In this document: in pieces, positions 8,421 to 16,910 of the stretch
Layout of the letters: the number at the start of each line of letters is the position of its first letter
How positions within the stretch are numbered: position 1 is the first letter of the stretch
NCBI GenBank assembly: GCA_016213775.1
Contig: JACQZR010000112.1
Location: 1-55,121, forward strand
Direction: 5' to 3'
From: Acidobacteriota bacterium
Lineage (GTDB): Bacteria > Acidobacteriota > Terriglobia > Bryobacterales > Bryobacteraceae
DNA length: 55,121 bases
Position numbers and translations under genes: made by a program
The notes under the pieces: generated by a model
Databases searched by the model: none
Told to the model about the DNA's origin: nothing
What the model saw: only the letters and a program-made list of their open reading frames with translations

Positions 8421-9806
8421 ATGTTCGCGGCTGCGTTGATGATCGCCGCGTTGGGCAGTTGGGTGCCGGCGCGCTGGCCTTCGGGCGATCCCGACACTCT
8501 CGAATTGCTCAACGGGACTCCAGTGAATTGTCTGCTGCTGGAACGGCGCGAATGGTCCGCTGCGTTTGCCAAGGCTGCGAGCGAACGGAAAATCGGAGTA
8601 ATGGGTGTCGTGCGGCCGGGCGGCGATGCGGCGCAGGCGGTGCGCACCGCGAAAGAGCAGTCGCTGAGTGGCGTGGTGCTGGAAGGTGATTTCGCTGATG
8701 ATGCATTGAAGCCGGCGCGGGCGGCGGCGGAGAGCGCGGAACTGGCGTGGGTGGAATTGCCCTCGCGCCGGGGCATTCGCTTCAACTCCAACGCGGATGT
8801 GCTGGGCACGTACCAGGGCGTGTGGCCCGGTATTCATCCGGAGGACGAGAAGGACAAGTCGCATGCGATGCCGAGCGGCGGACCGTGGATCGACACCAAC
8901 ACGGGGTTCCTGCGCTATGCGGCGGCGATGAATCGGGGCACGTTTTGGATGGGTGTGACGCCCGCACCCATCAAGGCGGGAGAGATCGCGAAAGTTGACC
9001 GCTACCTGATGGCGATCGGCGATGCGGGCATGGTGGGTGCTCGTTGGATTGTCGCGCTCGATGACGACTTCAACAAACGGCTGATGGCGCGCGAATCCAC
9101 CGCGGTGCGCGATTGGAAGCGTATTGCGCAACACCTCGCCTTCTATGAGGCGCACGCGGAAACGCACCGTCTTCCGCCGTACGGACAGATGGCAGTGGTG
9201 CAGGATGCCGCGAGCGGGGCGCTGTTGTCGGGCAGTGTGCTGGACATGATCGCCGTGAAGCATACTCCGATTCGCCCCGTGCCGGGGGAGCGGCTGAGCC
9301 TGGAGGCGTTGTCGAAGGCGGCGATGGCTGTGAATCTGGATCCGGCCGCGCTGACCGCGGAACAGAAGCAGGTGTTGACGGCGTTCTCGCGCGCGGGCGG
9401 TACGGTGTTGAACGGGCCGCCTGGTTGGAAGATGCCCGCCACGAGCAAGAACGGTCTCACGGTGGATGATACGGACGTGAAGAAGCTCGAAGAGATCTGG
9501 AAAGAGATGAACAGCATGATCAATCGGCGCAATCTGGGCGTGCGGCTGTTCAATGTATCGAGCATGCTTTCCTATCTGCAGTCGAGCGCGGATGGAAAGC
9601 GGGCGGTGTTGCAGTTGGTGAATTACTCGGGCTATCCGATTGAGAACATCACGGCGCACGTGCTCGGAAAGTTTAAGAAGATCCGCATCTACACGCCCGA
9701 TGGCAAGGAGAAGGCGCTGGAGCCCTACGACATCGAAGAGGGCGTAGCGACGGGGATGGACATCGCGTCCGTGCCGGCATTCGCTATGTTGATACTGGAA
9801 CAATAG
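8421..9806 (+). CDS. Unknown protein, first of a tandem paralogue pair
   Basis: I do not recognise this 461-residue protein. It has a weak hydrophobic N-terminus that might be a signal peptide, then an alpha/beta region, WIDTNTGFLRY near residue 155, a central helical part, NRRNLGVRLFNVSSMLSYL near residue 365, and a C-terminal beta-rich domain with AVLQLVNYSGYPIENI. The layout resembles glycoside-hydrolase-associated architectures (barrel-like core plus C-terminal beta sandwich), but no catalytic signature is visible. AGGAGG lies five bases before the ATG, inside the end of rmuC. The next gene is a clear paralogue three bases downstream. Confidence 0.75.
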   Translation: MFAAALMIAALGSWVPARWPSGDPDTLELLNGTPVNCLLLERREWSAAFAKAASERKIGVMGVVRPGGDAAQAVRTAKEQSLSGVVLEGDFADDALKPARAAAESAELAWVELPSRRGIRFNSNADVLGTYQGVWPGIHPEDEKDKSHAMPSGGPWIDTNTGFLRYAAAMNRGTFWMGVTPAPIKAGEIAKVDRYLMAIGDAGMVGARWIVALDDDFNKRLMARESTAVRDWKRIAQHLAFYEAHAETHRLPPYGQMAVVQDAASGALLSGSVLDMIAVKHTPIRPVPGERLSLEALSKAAMAVNLDPAALTAEQKQVLTAFSRAGGTVLNGPPGWKMPATSKNGLTVDDTDVKKLEEIWKEMNSMINRRNLGVRLFNVSSMLSYLQSSADGKRAVLQLVNYSGYPIENITAHVLGKFKKIRIYTPDGKEKALEPYDIEEGVATGMDIASVPAFAMLILEQ

Positions 9807-9809
9807 AAC

Positions 9810-11138
9810 ATGCTGGTTGCGGCGGCGTTTCTCGCTACATGCGTTCCGATGCGATGGATGAGCCCAGACCCGGCTTCGCTGCGGCTTCTGGACAATTCGC
9901 CGGTATCGTGTGTGCTGTTGGAACCGGAGCAAGCGAGCGCGGCCATGCTGAGCGCACTGCGGGCACGAGGGGTGAAGAGCATTGCGGTCGCCCATACGCG
10001 GCAGGAGGCGGATGCGGCGTTGCCGCGCAAGCCCGACGCGGTGGCGTTGGAGGGGGCGTTTTCCACCGCGGATGAAGCGGCAATCGGGTCGAGGCTGCCT
10101 GTCGTACGCATCACACCGCGAGCCGGATTGCGCGTCATGCGCGATGTGGACGTCCTGGCGACGAATCAAGGCGTGTGGCCCAGCGTGCGGCAGGAACACT
10201 CCGGTCCGAAGACTTCGTCAGCCCCTACGGGCAACGTGTGGATCGACACCAACACCGGGGTGTTGCGCTATTTGAAATCCGCAACGAACGGGGCAGTGTG
10301 GCAGGCCAACTTTCCTCCGCGTGGGGAGCGGCTGCCGGCGTCGCATTATGCCCATGCGATTGCGGACGCGGCATCGGTAGGGGCGCGCTGGGTGGTGGCG
10401 TTGGATAGCGCTTTTGCGAAGGAATTGTTGGGCGGAGACGCCCGCGCGTCCGCCGATTGGCGAACGATTCAGGTGTACCTGCGATTCTACGAAACTCACG
10501 CGGAGTGGCGCGGGTGGCCCGCCTACGCCGAGTTGACGATGATTCAGGATGCGTCCAGCGGAGCACTGATTTCCGGTAATCTGCTGGACATGCTCTCGGT
10601 GATGAATACGCCAGTGCGCGCTGTGCCGTCGCGTGAGTTGAGCAGCGCGACGCTGCGAGGTTCCAAGCTCACCGTTACCATTCATCCGCAGGAATACACC
10701 GAAGAGCAGAGGGCTCTCATTGCGAGCTTCGCGGCAAATGGCGGCAAGGTGGTGAAGGGCGACGCAGGGTTCCGGATGCCGCCGATGCGCGACGGGCGCA
10801 TCACCTTCGACAAGGAAGACTATCGCAAGCTGGAGGCCATCTGGCCGGAATTGCATCTGGCCATCATGCGCAAGAACTTCGGCGTGCGCATGTTCAACGT
10901 GGCGGGCACGCTCAGCTATCTGCAGCGGAGCCCGGATGGAAGACGGACCGTTCTGCAATTGGTGAACTTCACGGATTACCCAGTGGAGGCGGTGACTGCG
11001 TTTGTGCAGGGTAAGTACAAGACGGCGCGGCTGCTCTCGCCGGATGGGCCAAGCGAAGTAACCATCTACGATGCGCCCGAGGGCACGGGCGTGGAGATCG
11101 AACGCCTCGGTTTGTTTGGTGCCGTTGTCCTGGAGTAA
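9810..11138 (+). CDS. Unknown protein, second of the tandem paralogue pair
   Basis: The 442-residue protein aligns along its whole length with the upstream gene. Shared anchors include NQGVWP/YQGVWP, WIDTNTGVLRY, the VGARWVVALD stretch, SGALISGNLLDML, NFGVRMFNVAGTLSYL and TVLQLVNFTDYPVE. Divergence is high elsewhere, so the duplication is old or the copies have specialised. The N-terminus is hydrophobic (MLVAAAFLATCVP). The stop of the first copy and this ATG are three bases apart, so they are surely co-transcribed with rmuC. Function unknown; the paired retention suggests a heteromer or two related substrates. Confidence 0.75.
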   Translation: MLVAAAFLATCVPMRWMSPDPASLRLLDNSPVSCVLLEPEQASAAMLSALRARGVKSIAVAHTRQEADAALPRKPDAVALEGAFSTADEAAIGSRLPVVRITPRAGLRVMRDVDVLATNQGVWPSVRQEHSGPKTSSAPTGNVWIDTNTGVLRYLKSATNGAVWQANFPPRGERLPASHYAHAIADAASVGARWVVALDSAFAKELLGGDARASADWRTIQVYLRFYETHAEWRGWPAYAELTMIQDASSGALISGNLLDMLSVMNTPVRAVPSRELSSATLRGSKLTVTIHPQEYTEEQRALIASFAANGGKVVKGDAGFRMPPMRDGRITFDKEDYRKLEAIWPELHLAIMRKNFGVRMFNVAGTLSYLQRSPDGRRTVLQLVNFTDYPVEAVTAFVQGKYKTARLLSPDGPSEVTIYDAPEGTGVEIERLGLFGAVVLE

Positions 11139-12542
11139 TCAGTGGCCGCTTATCCTCACCGCCGCACCGTCGGCCTTGCTCAGTTTTGACCAGCTTAATC
11201 CGTAGAAGGCAACAACCGCGAAGCACGCCATCGGCACAATGAAGCCGCGCGACATGTCGTACACATCAGCGACGTAGCCCATCAGCTTCGGCAGCACGGC
11301 GCCTCCCATGATCGCCATCACGATAAATGCCGAGGCTTTCTTCGCCCGCGCGCCGAGGCCGTAAATGCCGAGCGCGAAGATGGTAGGGAACATGATGGAC
11401 ATGAAGAAGTAGCTGAGGAAAACACAGAGCACGGAGAGCCAGCCCAGCTTCAGGAATACAAGGAACGTGATGATCACGTTGAGCACCGCGTAGACGCCCA
11501 GCACCTTGTGCGCGGCGAAGCGGCGAAGGATGCCGGCGCCGCTGAATCGGCCCGCGAGAAAGAAGACGAAGCCCAATGATGCGAGGTTCGACGCACCCTT
11601 GTCACTGATGATGAGAGCGCCGTCTTTGCCGGGTTGAAACCAGCCGCTGAGCCAGCCCGATCCGCCGGCGAGGTTCGACATCGCTGCATCCCAGGAAGTA
11701 GGGATGGGAGGCACTTCGGCGGTCATATAGTTGATAAAAAAACTGAAGATGCCGGCTTGCGCAGCGACATAGAAGAACTGCGCGGCAACGGCCATCACAA
11801 AGTGAGGATGCGACCAGATGGAGTGCGAGACCGTGGCGGTGGCGTCGTCGAGGTGATAATCATCTTTGCTGCGAATGTCAGGGATGTCGGCGAAGTAGAA
11901 GATGACAGCGAGTGCGATCACCACGACGGCAACACCGACATACGGGATGTAGAGCGTCTGGCTTCCGGTGCTCTTGCCGGCGGCGTCGGTGCCGTAGAAG
12001 AACATGCTGCCGACGATGGGTCCGAAGATCCAGCCGATGCCGTTGCACGATTGCGCGAGGTTGATGCGCGTAGCTGCGTAACGCTTGTCGCCGAGCACCG
12101 TCGTGTAGGGGTTGGCGATGGTCTCGAGAAACGTGAGACCCGTAGCGATGGCGCAGACGCCTACCAGGAACGCGACGAAGGCCATGTTCGCGGAGACCGC
12201 ACCGCCCTTCACCATGTCGTTGATGTGCGTGGCGGGAATGAACCAGAGTCCGCCGGCGGCCACCATCAACAGGCCGACAATGATGCCGCCTTTGTACCCC
12301 AACCGCGTGGCGAGCCATCCGGCGGGAAGCGACATCAGGAAATAGCCGAGGTAGTGAGCAAACTGCACCCATGCCGATTGCGATTTGGTCAAGCCCAGTT
12401 CGTTTTGAAAGTGCTTGTCCATGACGTCAATCATGCCGTTGCAGAACCCCCATAGAAGGAAAAGGGAGCTGACGAGTAGGAAAGTAATGAGCAGGTTCTT
12501 TCCGTCTTCGGTGACGAACATGCTTTGATTGCGAGCGGCCAT
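11139..12542 (-). CDS. FucP-like MFS sugar transporter
   Basis: The 467-residue protein has about 12 hydrophobic segments and matches the FucP/GluP (fucose-galactose-glucose:H+ symporter) branch of the major facilitator superfamily. Diagnostic stretches are LFLLWGFCNGMIDVMDKHFQ in the first helix, the LGYFLMSLPAGWLATRLGYKGG helix 2-3 loop, and FLETIANPYTTVLGD. It ends next to the stop of the upstream plus-strand paralogue gene, so the two converge with no spacer. It likely imports a hexose or deoxyhexose. No sugar kinase or isomerase gene is beside it, so the substrate remains open. Confidence 0.85.
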   Translation of the reverse strand: MAARNQSMFVTEDGKNLLITFLLVSSLFLLWGFCNGMIDVMDKHFQNELGLTKSQSAWVQFAHYLGYFLMSLPAGWLATRLGYKGGIIVGLLMVAAGGLWFIPATHINDMVKGGAVSANMAFVAFLVGVCAIATGLTFLETIANPYTTVLGDKRYAATRINLAQSCNGIGWIFGPIVGSMFFYGTDAAGKSTGSQTLYIPYVGVAVVVIALAVIFYFADIPDIRSKDDYHLDDATATVSHSIWSHPHFVMAVAAQFFYVAAQAGIFSFFINYMTAEVPPIPTSWDAAMSNLAGGSGWLSGWFQPGKDGALIISDKGASNLASLGFVFFLAGRFSGAGILRRFAAHKVLGVYAVLNVIITFLVFLKLGWLSVLCVFLSYFFMSIMFPTIFALGIYGLGARAKKASAFIVMAIMGGAVLPKLMGYVADVYDMSRGFIVPMACFAVVAFYGLSWSKLSKADGAAVRISGH

Positions 12543-12637
12543 GAAGCCTCCAGGGTGGACTCCGCAGAATAACGGCGAGGCGCGGCGCGAGTCAAGTTGG
12601 AGCAGCCGTCAGCCGGCGCCGTGATACGATTGGCCCC

Positions 12638-13549
12638 ATGAAGATGACACGCAGAACCGCGCTGGCCGGTGCGTTGACGCTGCCGCTGGCGGCCCAGCAG
12701 AAGAAGGGTGGAGAGAAGAAAGGCGGCAACCCGTATCCTCCAAAGCTGGAGGGCACGAAACAGGAGATGTACAAGCGAGCCGGGGATGTGCAGTTGAGCC
12801 TGTGGATCTACACGCCCGAAGCGCACAAGCCTTCCGACAAGCGGGCGGTTATTGTGTTCTTCTTTGGCGGCGGTTGGACAGGCGGCAGTCCGGGCCAGTT
12901 TGAACAGCACTGCAAGCATCTCGCTTCGCGAGGCATGGTTGCGATTACGGCGGACTACCGCGTCGCATCGCGGCATCAGGCGAAGGTTGTGGATTGCATG
13001 CGCGATGCCAAGTCGGCGGTGCGATGGGTGCGCACCAACGCGAACCGGCTGGGGATTGATCCGAACCGCATTGCGGCTGGCGGTGGATCGGCGGGTGGAC
13101 ATCTGGCGGCGGTGACTGGCGTGGTGGATGGCATGGACGAATCGGGCGAGAACACGAAAATCAGCGCACGTTCCAATGCGATGGTGCTGTTCAATCCAGC
13201 GGTGGTGCTGGCGAATGCACCCGAAGCGGGCGTTGATCGCGGGGACGAGGTAGCGAAACTGGAAGAGCGGTTTGGGGCGAAGCCCGAGGTGGTGTCGCCG
13301 TATCACCATATCAAGAAGGGCGCGCCGCCGGCGATCATCTTTCATGGCAAGGCCGATACGACTGTCCCGTACAAGACCGTCGAGGCATTCAGCGCGAAAA
13401 TGAAGGCCGCGGGGAACCGCTGTGAGTTGGTGGGCTACGAAGGTCAGGCGCACGGGTTCTTCAACTACGGACGCGGGGGCGGTGAGTATTACGAGAAGAC
13501 CGTGAAGCGGATGGATGAGTTCCTTGCCGGGCTTGGCTACTTCAAGTAA
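12638..13549 (+). CDS. Exported acetyl-esterase/lipase-like alpha/beta hydrolase
   Basis: The 303-residue protein starts with a short Tat-like leader (MTRRTALAGALTLPLAAQ). It has an oxyanion-type FFFGGGWTGGSP loop rather than the classic HGGG. The nucleophile elbow is GGSAGG (Ser151), the probable acid is Asp240 in GKADTTVPY, and the His is His272 in GQAHGFFN. This is the hormone-sensitive-lipase/acetyl-esterase layout, used on short acyl esters or decorated polysaccharides. Being exported, it may act on glycan esters; that is inference from its neighbours (sugar transporter upstream, receptors downstream). It converges on the receptor gene at 13615, with two hairpins between. Confidence 0.8.
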   Translation: MKMTRRTALAGALTLPLAAQQKKGGEKKGGNPYPPKLEGTKQEMYKRAGDVQLSLWIYTPEAHKPSDKRAVIVFFFGGGWTGGSPGQFEQHCKHLASRGMVAITADYRVASRHQAKVVDCMRDAKSAVRWVRTNANRLGIDPNRIAAGGGSAGGHLAAVTGVVDGMDESGENTKISARSNAMVLFNPAVVLANAPEAGVDRGDEVAKLEERFGAKPEVVSPYHHIKKGAPPAIIFHGKADTTVPYKTVEAFSAKMKAAGNRCELVGYEGQAHGFFNYGRGGGEYYEKTVKRMDEFLAGLGYFK

Positions 13550-13559
13550 TTCAGGGTTA

Positions 13560-13599
13560 GGCTGGCCTGGAAAGGCCAGCCGCGGCCAGGATTGGCCGC
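13560..13599. repeat. Two adjacent perfect hairpins between convergent genes
   Basis: GGCTGGCC (13560-13567) pairs perfectly with GGCCAGCC (13574-13581) around a six-base loop. Immediately after, GCGGCCA (13582-13588) pairs with TGGCCGC (13593-13599) around GGAT. They lie between the stops of the esterase and the minus-strand receptor, so they may act as a bidirectional terminator. There is no T-run, which argues instead for a REP-like intergenic repeat. Confidence 0.7.
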
Positions 13600-13614
13600 C
13601 CCACAAGACGAGCG

Positions 13615-16600
13615 TTAGAAATTCACGCGAAGAGCGAATTGCACGGCACGCGCGGCGACCGATGTTCCGCTGATGCGGCCGATGGTATTCGCGTTGTTCA
13701 AGCTCGCCGCGGGATTGCCGAAACTAACGTGATTCGGCATATTGAAGGCCTCTCCGCGGAACTGCATCTTCGCCACCTCGCCGAGACGGAATTCCTTTTG
13801 GAGCGACGTGTTCACGGTCCACTGTCCGGGACCAAACAGGATGTTGCGGCCGGCGTTGCCGAACGTGAACTGCTGCGGTGCACGGAAGGCCGCCGGGTTG
13901 AACCAGCGTGTGATGCCAGGGTTTTCGATATCGGGGCTGATGCCCGTGGCATCGGCGCGCGTGGAATACCAACCCGACAGCGACGGCGTATAGGTGACTG
14001 TGAAGGGCAGGCCGGAGCGGATCTGCGAAATTGCCGCGAAGTTCCATCCGCCGATTAACGCATCGAGAAACCCTTTCGTCTGGAAGTAGCGGCGGCCATG
14101 GCCGAAGGGCAGCATATAGGTGCCGGAGAGGTTGAGGTTGTGCTGGCGGACACCGTCCGCGTTACCGCGATCCCCCGCCGCGTAGTACGGATTCTGCGGC
14201 CCGCCGACAGTCGCCGCGTTGTCGATCGACTTGTTCCAGGTGAAGTTCATCAGCAGGTAGAGCCCGCGACTCATGCGGCGGTTGACTTCCACCTGCAGTT
14301 GATTGGTGAGCGAGTTGGCGTTTGTATCGAGAGTCGTGATGTCGGACCACGGCTGGTAGGGGCGCATGGTCTGCAGCGTCCCGGCCTGCTGGGTGAACGG
14401 CAGGTTGCGGTTGTAGTTGTACCACGGTACACGGGTAACTTTGTTGCCGAGGTAGGTGAGCCGAAGCCCTATGTTCTTGAGCACCTGCTGCTCGACAGTG
14501 AAGTTCCACTGCTGCGAGAGGCCGTTGTGCAGATCGCGATTGACTGCGACGATGGCCGGGCTGGCGGTGACAGAGCCTGAGCCCTGGAACGGATTGGACA
14601 GCGAGAGCGTGGGTACGTTGCCTGCTGCCGCATCAAAAACCTCGGTCAACTGGAACGGGTTATTAGTAAGTGAAATCTGCCGGATGCCGATGTAGGCAGG
14701 CACCTGGCTGTAATAGATGCCGTAGGCGCCGCGGACCACACTGCGATTGGTCTTGAAAGGACGCCATGCGAAACCAAAGCGCGGCGACCAGTTGTTGTGA
14801 TCGCCGTTGAGCACGTTGCTGCCCCATCCGTGTTTCTCCGAGCCTTCAAACGGGTAGGTAGTGAGCAGACGCGGAATCGCGAGCCTCGGCAGATTGCCGC
14901 CTTCGGTACGGATGATGAACTGCCCGGTGGCGAAATCGAAATTCGAGTACGAACCGTCGCGCTCCTGCATGACGGTCTGCACCATGTAACGCAGGCCGAT
15001 GTTGAGCGTGAGTTTGGGAGAGACTTTCCAATCGTCCTGCACATAGGCGGAGTAACGCGATTGATGCAGCAGGTTCACCTGCGTCGGCGTAGAGCGCGTG
15101 GCCGACACCGGATAGCCGAGCAGGAAATCCCCGAAACTGTTGTTCGTGTAGCGCGTGTTGAAGCTGAACGAACCGAACGCCGTGTTGCTGACGCTGGGGT
15201 TGGTGGCCACACGCTGGAACGCGAGGTCAAAGCCCATCTTGAGCGTGTGACTCCGTCGAATGATGGTGTAGTTGTCGGTGGTTTGAATCGTGATCTGCGG
15301 CGATCGCTCGCTTCCGCCGTAATCGGTCGGAAGAGCGCCATAGCCGGTAATGGAGAGGGTGGGCAGGCCGCCGATGGGGAGCGGCTTGAACAAGTCAGGG
15401 AAGATGGTGGTGGGATCGAAGTCGAGGTTCTGGCCGAGACGCACGCTGGCGTGGCTGAAGTACGACACGCGGGCTTCATTGATGGAGGAATTGCGAAACG
15501 TGCGGGTCCAGCTCAGGCTTCCGCTTTTGGTGATGTAGCCGGCGTCGGACCAGTTGCCGTAAGTGACGGGTGTGCCGCGCGAGACGAAATACGGATCACC
15601 GATGGAGTAGGCAAGGTTGACGGAAAACGAATTGAGCTCCTTGAGTTTGTGATCCACACGGGCGGAACCGCGGTTGACGTTGAAGCGGTTCACCACGTTG
15701 CTGAGATAATTGAAGCTGGTGCTTTGGACGTTGGGTTGGGCGATGAACCCCATCAGAGTTTTGGACCGTGGATGGAACCTTGACTCGGGGATTGTGCTGT
15801 CCGGGAACGGCGCGTCGGCGAGCGGGTCGCGAATGTTGGCGGTACCGAAATTGCCCGTGCGCACGGCGGCGCTTGGAACATTCAGATTGGTGGGGCGGCC
15901 GGAACGCTGGCGCAGTCCTTCATAGCTCACCGAGAAGAAAGTCTGGTTCCTGCGGATGGGGCCGTTCAACGTGAGGCCGAATTCGTTGCGGTTGAACTGC
16001 GGCTTGGTGAGGCCGGTGGCGAAGAAATCCTTGGCTGTGAGGAAGCGATCGCGGTGATATTCGTAGAGGGTGAGCCGCATGCGGTTGCCGCCCGCCCGGG
16101 TGATCATCTGAATGGCGTTGGAGCCTTCGTTCTCGGCCTTGGCGTTGACGTTCTCCACGCGAATTTCCTGCACGGTGTCGACGGAGGGCGTGGTTGTGAG
16201 GCGCGTGGAGTAGGAATACGCCGCGCCGCCGTTGCCGGTATCGTTGAAGGACACGCCATCGACACTGTAGTTGTTGCCGCCCCAATAGAGGCTGCCCGCA
16301 AGACGGGGATTGCTGGCGCTGTCGGAGGAGTTGCCGGCGGTGAGACCGAGGAGTGTGTCGAGAGTGCGGCCATCGAGGGGCAGGTTCAGCACGGCGTGCG
16401 AATCGACGGTGCTCGCAACTGAGGACGTCTCCGAGGAAATCACCGGCGCTTCCGCTGTGACCGTCACTTCCTGATCCACGCTTCCGGTTTGCAGCGTGAG
16501 GTCCTGCCGCTGCGTGGCGTTGAGCAGCAAAGTGACGTGCTCGGCCACGGCCTTGCGAAATCCTGGAGATTCGGCGAGCACAGAGTAGGACGCGGCAGGA

Positions 16601-16806
16601 AGATTGGTCACCACATAATCGCCACGTTCGTTGGTGACGACGTTGACAGCGATGCTCGTGGCCTCATTGGTGACGCGAATGCGCGCCGCCGGGATGACCG
16701 CTCCGCTCGCATCTTTGACCGTGCCGAGGATGGTCCCCGTGGTGTTCTGCGCAGCGGCCATGCCCGTAAGCGTGACAGCGAGTAGAACGGCGTGAATGCA
16801 ATTCAT
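13615..16806 (-). CDS. Oar-like TonB-dependent receptor with carboxypeptidase-regulatory-like domain
   Basis: From the ATG at 16806 the protein has 1063 residues. I prefer this start to 16860 because it is preceded by a G-rich stretch and gives a clean signal peptide (MNCIHAVLLAVTLTGMAAAQ). A regulatory-like beta-sandwich follows with GTVKDASGAVIPAARIRV, then a plug region with LPLDGRTLDTLLGLT, and a barrel ending in an aromatic residue (LRVNF). It is an outer-membrane importer of unknown ligand. Its promoter region is shared with the divergent receptor at 16911, suggesting joint control. Confidence 0.9.
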   Translation of the reverse strand: MNCIHAVLLAVTLTGMAAAQNTTGTILGTVKDASGAVIPAARIRVTNEATSIAVNVVTNERGDYVVTNLPAASYSVLAESPGFRKAVAEHVTLLLNATQRQDLTLQTGSVDQEVTVTAEAPVISSETSSVASTVDSHAVLNLPLDGRTLDTLLGLTAGNSSDSASNPRLAGSLYWGGNNYSVDGVSFNDTGNGGAAYSYSTRLTTTPSVDTVQEIRVENVNAKAENEGSNAIQMITRAGGNRMRLTLYEYHRDRFLTAKDFFATGLTKPQFNRNEFGLTLNGPIRRNQTFFSVSYEGLRQRSGRPTNLNVPSAAVRTGNFGTANIRDPLADAPFPDSTIPESRFHPRSKTLMGFIAQPNVQSTSFNYLSNVVNRFNVNRGSARVDHKLKELNSFSVNLAYSIGDPYFVSRGTPVTYGNWSDAGYITKSGSLSWTRTFRNSSINEARVSYFSHASVRLGQNLDFDPTTIFPDLFKPLPIGGLPTLSITGYGALPTDYGGSERSPQITIQTTDNYTIIRRSHTLKMGFDLAFQRVATNPSVSNTAFGSFSFNTRYTNNSFGDFLLGYPVSATRSTPTQVNLLHQSRYSAYVQDDWKVSPKLTLNIGLRYMVQTVMQERDGSYSNFDFATGQFIIRTEGGNLPRLAIPRLLTTYPFEGSEKHGWGSNVLNGDHNNWSPRFGFAWRPFKTNRSVVRGAYGIYYSQVPAYIGIRQISLTNNPFQLTEVFDAAAGNVPTLSLSNPFQGSGSVTASPAIVAVNRDLHNGLSQQWNFTVEQQVLKNIGLRLTYLGNKVTRVPWYNYNRNLPFTQQAGTLQTMRPYQPWSDITTLDTNANSLTNQLQVEVNRRMSRGLYLLMNFTWNKSIDNAATVGGPQNPYYAAGDRGNADGVRQHNLNLSGTYMLPFGHGRRYFQTKGFLDALIGGWNFAAISQIRSGLPFTVTYTPSLSGWYSTRADATGISPDIENPGITRWFNPAAFRAPQQFTFGNAGRNILFGPGQWTVNTSLQKEFRLGEVAKMQFRGEAFNMPNHVSFGNPAASLNNANTIGRISGTSVAARAVQFALRVNF

Positions 16807-16874
16807 GAAAGCCCCCCAGTAGCTGGCGAAGATGATGTGGGTCAAGTATAGCAATGCCATTCCGCAAAGAAAAC

Positions 16875-16884
16875 TGATATATCA
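16875..16884. promoter_or_regulatory. Perfect 10-bp palindrome between divergent receptor genes
   Basis: TGATATATCA is fully symmetric and sits in the 104-base gap between the two divergent receptor starts (16806 and 16911). It is the most AT-rich part of the gap. It could be an operator or an overlapping -10 element for one or both genes. A short palindrome can arise by chance, so confidence is low. Confidence 0.3.
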
Positions 16885-16910
16885 TAGGCCAAACTGTAGT
16901 GAGGTCAGCT

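Noticed and set aside
8274-10199. Long open frame on the minus strand opposite the rmuC-linked paralogues
   Set aside because: Its composition is rich in Arg, His and Gln and follows the third-position bias of the plus-strand genes; no domain or Shine-Dalgarno is seen, so it is an antisense shadow.
11139-13549. A sugar-catabolism operon around the FucP-like transporter
   Set aside because: The transporter and the esterase are on opposite strands and no kinase, isomerase or aldolase gene is adjacent, so only the individual calls are supported.
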